DNA of 64,000 bases, from positions 2,728,001 through 2,792,000 of the forward strand of contig NZ_CP026304.1 in the NCBI RefSeq assembly GCF_003054555.1. The letters are read 5' to 3'. The DNA comes from Streptomyces lunaelactis. GTDB taxonomy: Bacteria; Actinomycetota; Actinomycetes; Streptomycetales; Streptomycetaceae. The translations under genes and the position numbers were made by a program. Position 1 is the first letter of the stretch. Every line of letters starts with the position of its first letter. Below the pieces are notes generated by a model. The model had not been told where the DNA came from and made no database searches. It was given only the letters and a program-made list of their open reading frames with translations. Positions 62,372 through 64,000 of the stretch are shown here, one piece after another.

Positions 62372-64000
<1,629 letters not shown>

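Overview
The window is high-GC actinobacterial DNA, almost certainly a Streptomyces chromosome. Evidence: very GC-rich third codon positions, frequent GTG/TTG starts, 4-base start/stop overlaps, Tat-exported proteins, a class F sortase, an HrdA-type sigma factor beside dnaG, and nitrate/nitrite assimilation genes followed by ppdK. From memory this last run resembles the order in other Streptomyces chromosomes.

Layout. (1) 1-12.9 kb: the end of a peptidoglycan-binding-like gene, a MarR relic, a PrpE-type acyl-CoA synthetase, and a LysR regulator divergent from a complete form I (coxMSL) aerobic CO dehydrogenase locus with maturation genes (XdhC/CoxF with a YHS tail, CoxD MoxR ATPase, CoxE VWA protein). 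An ankyrin/HEAT protein follows. (2) 12.9-30.8 kb: an accretion island. One intact tRNA with anticodon CAT lies at 30791-30864 (minus strand). Three 45-base copies of its 3' part lie at 12925, 20158 and 26202. They divide the DNA into three consecutive cargo segments, none with a recognisable integrase. Cargo 1 holds a SapA-like secreted protein, a membrane-anchored partner, a three-gene cell-wall cassette whose last member is an M15 peptidase homologue without its metal ligands, and a decayed type I-E-like CRISPR array. Cargo 2 is a MerR-controlled metal-handling locus with a second MerR-like protein that lacks the DNA-binding domain, then a MerT-like protein, a TlpA-like lipoprotein, a CcdA-like protein and an ACR3/BASS transporter. 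Cargo 3 holds a large hybrid kinase/SpoIIE phosphatase gene with one apparent frameshift, and an IS5-type relic. A T-tailed hairpin at 12.88 kb looks like the tRNA's original terminator, now about 17.9 kb from the tRNA. (3) 31-64 kb: core chromosome. It holds two tRNA-Asn genes, YtxH, a sugar kinase, an ABC exporter pair, hrdA, dnaG (one apparent frameshift), an FAD reductase, a dGTPase, a sirohydrochlorin-chelatase-like gene, a SanA-like protein, nasA, GGCT-cutA, a secreted protein plus sortase, a TSUP transporter, a nitrite reductase operon, a permease (one apparent frameshift), a PhoX-like protein, an ArsR-type regulator and the 3' part of ppdK.

How the parts work together. coxMSL-F-D-E would build and mature a Mo/Cu CO dehydrogenase for atmospheric CO oxidation. 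nasA, the FAD reductase, nirBD and the chelatase-like gene form an assimilatory nitrate-to-ammonium route including siroheme supply. nasA and the nir operon carry near-identical promoter-proximal sequences with the same spacing to the start codon. Three genes (kinase, dnaG, permease) are each broken by one apparent indel in a GC-rich linker. Since dnaG is essential, sequencing error is a serious possibility for all three.
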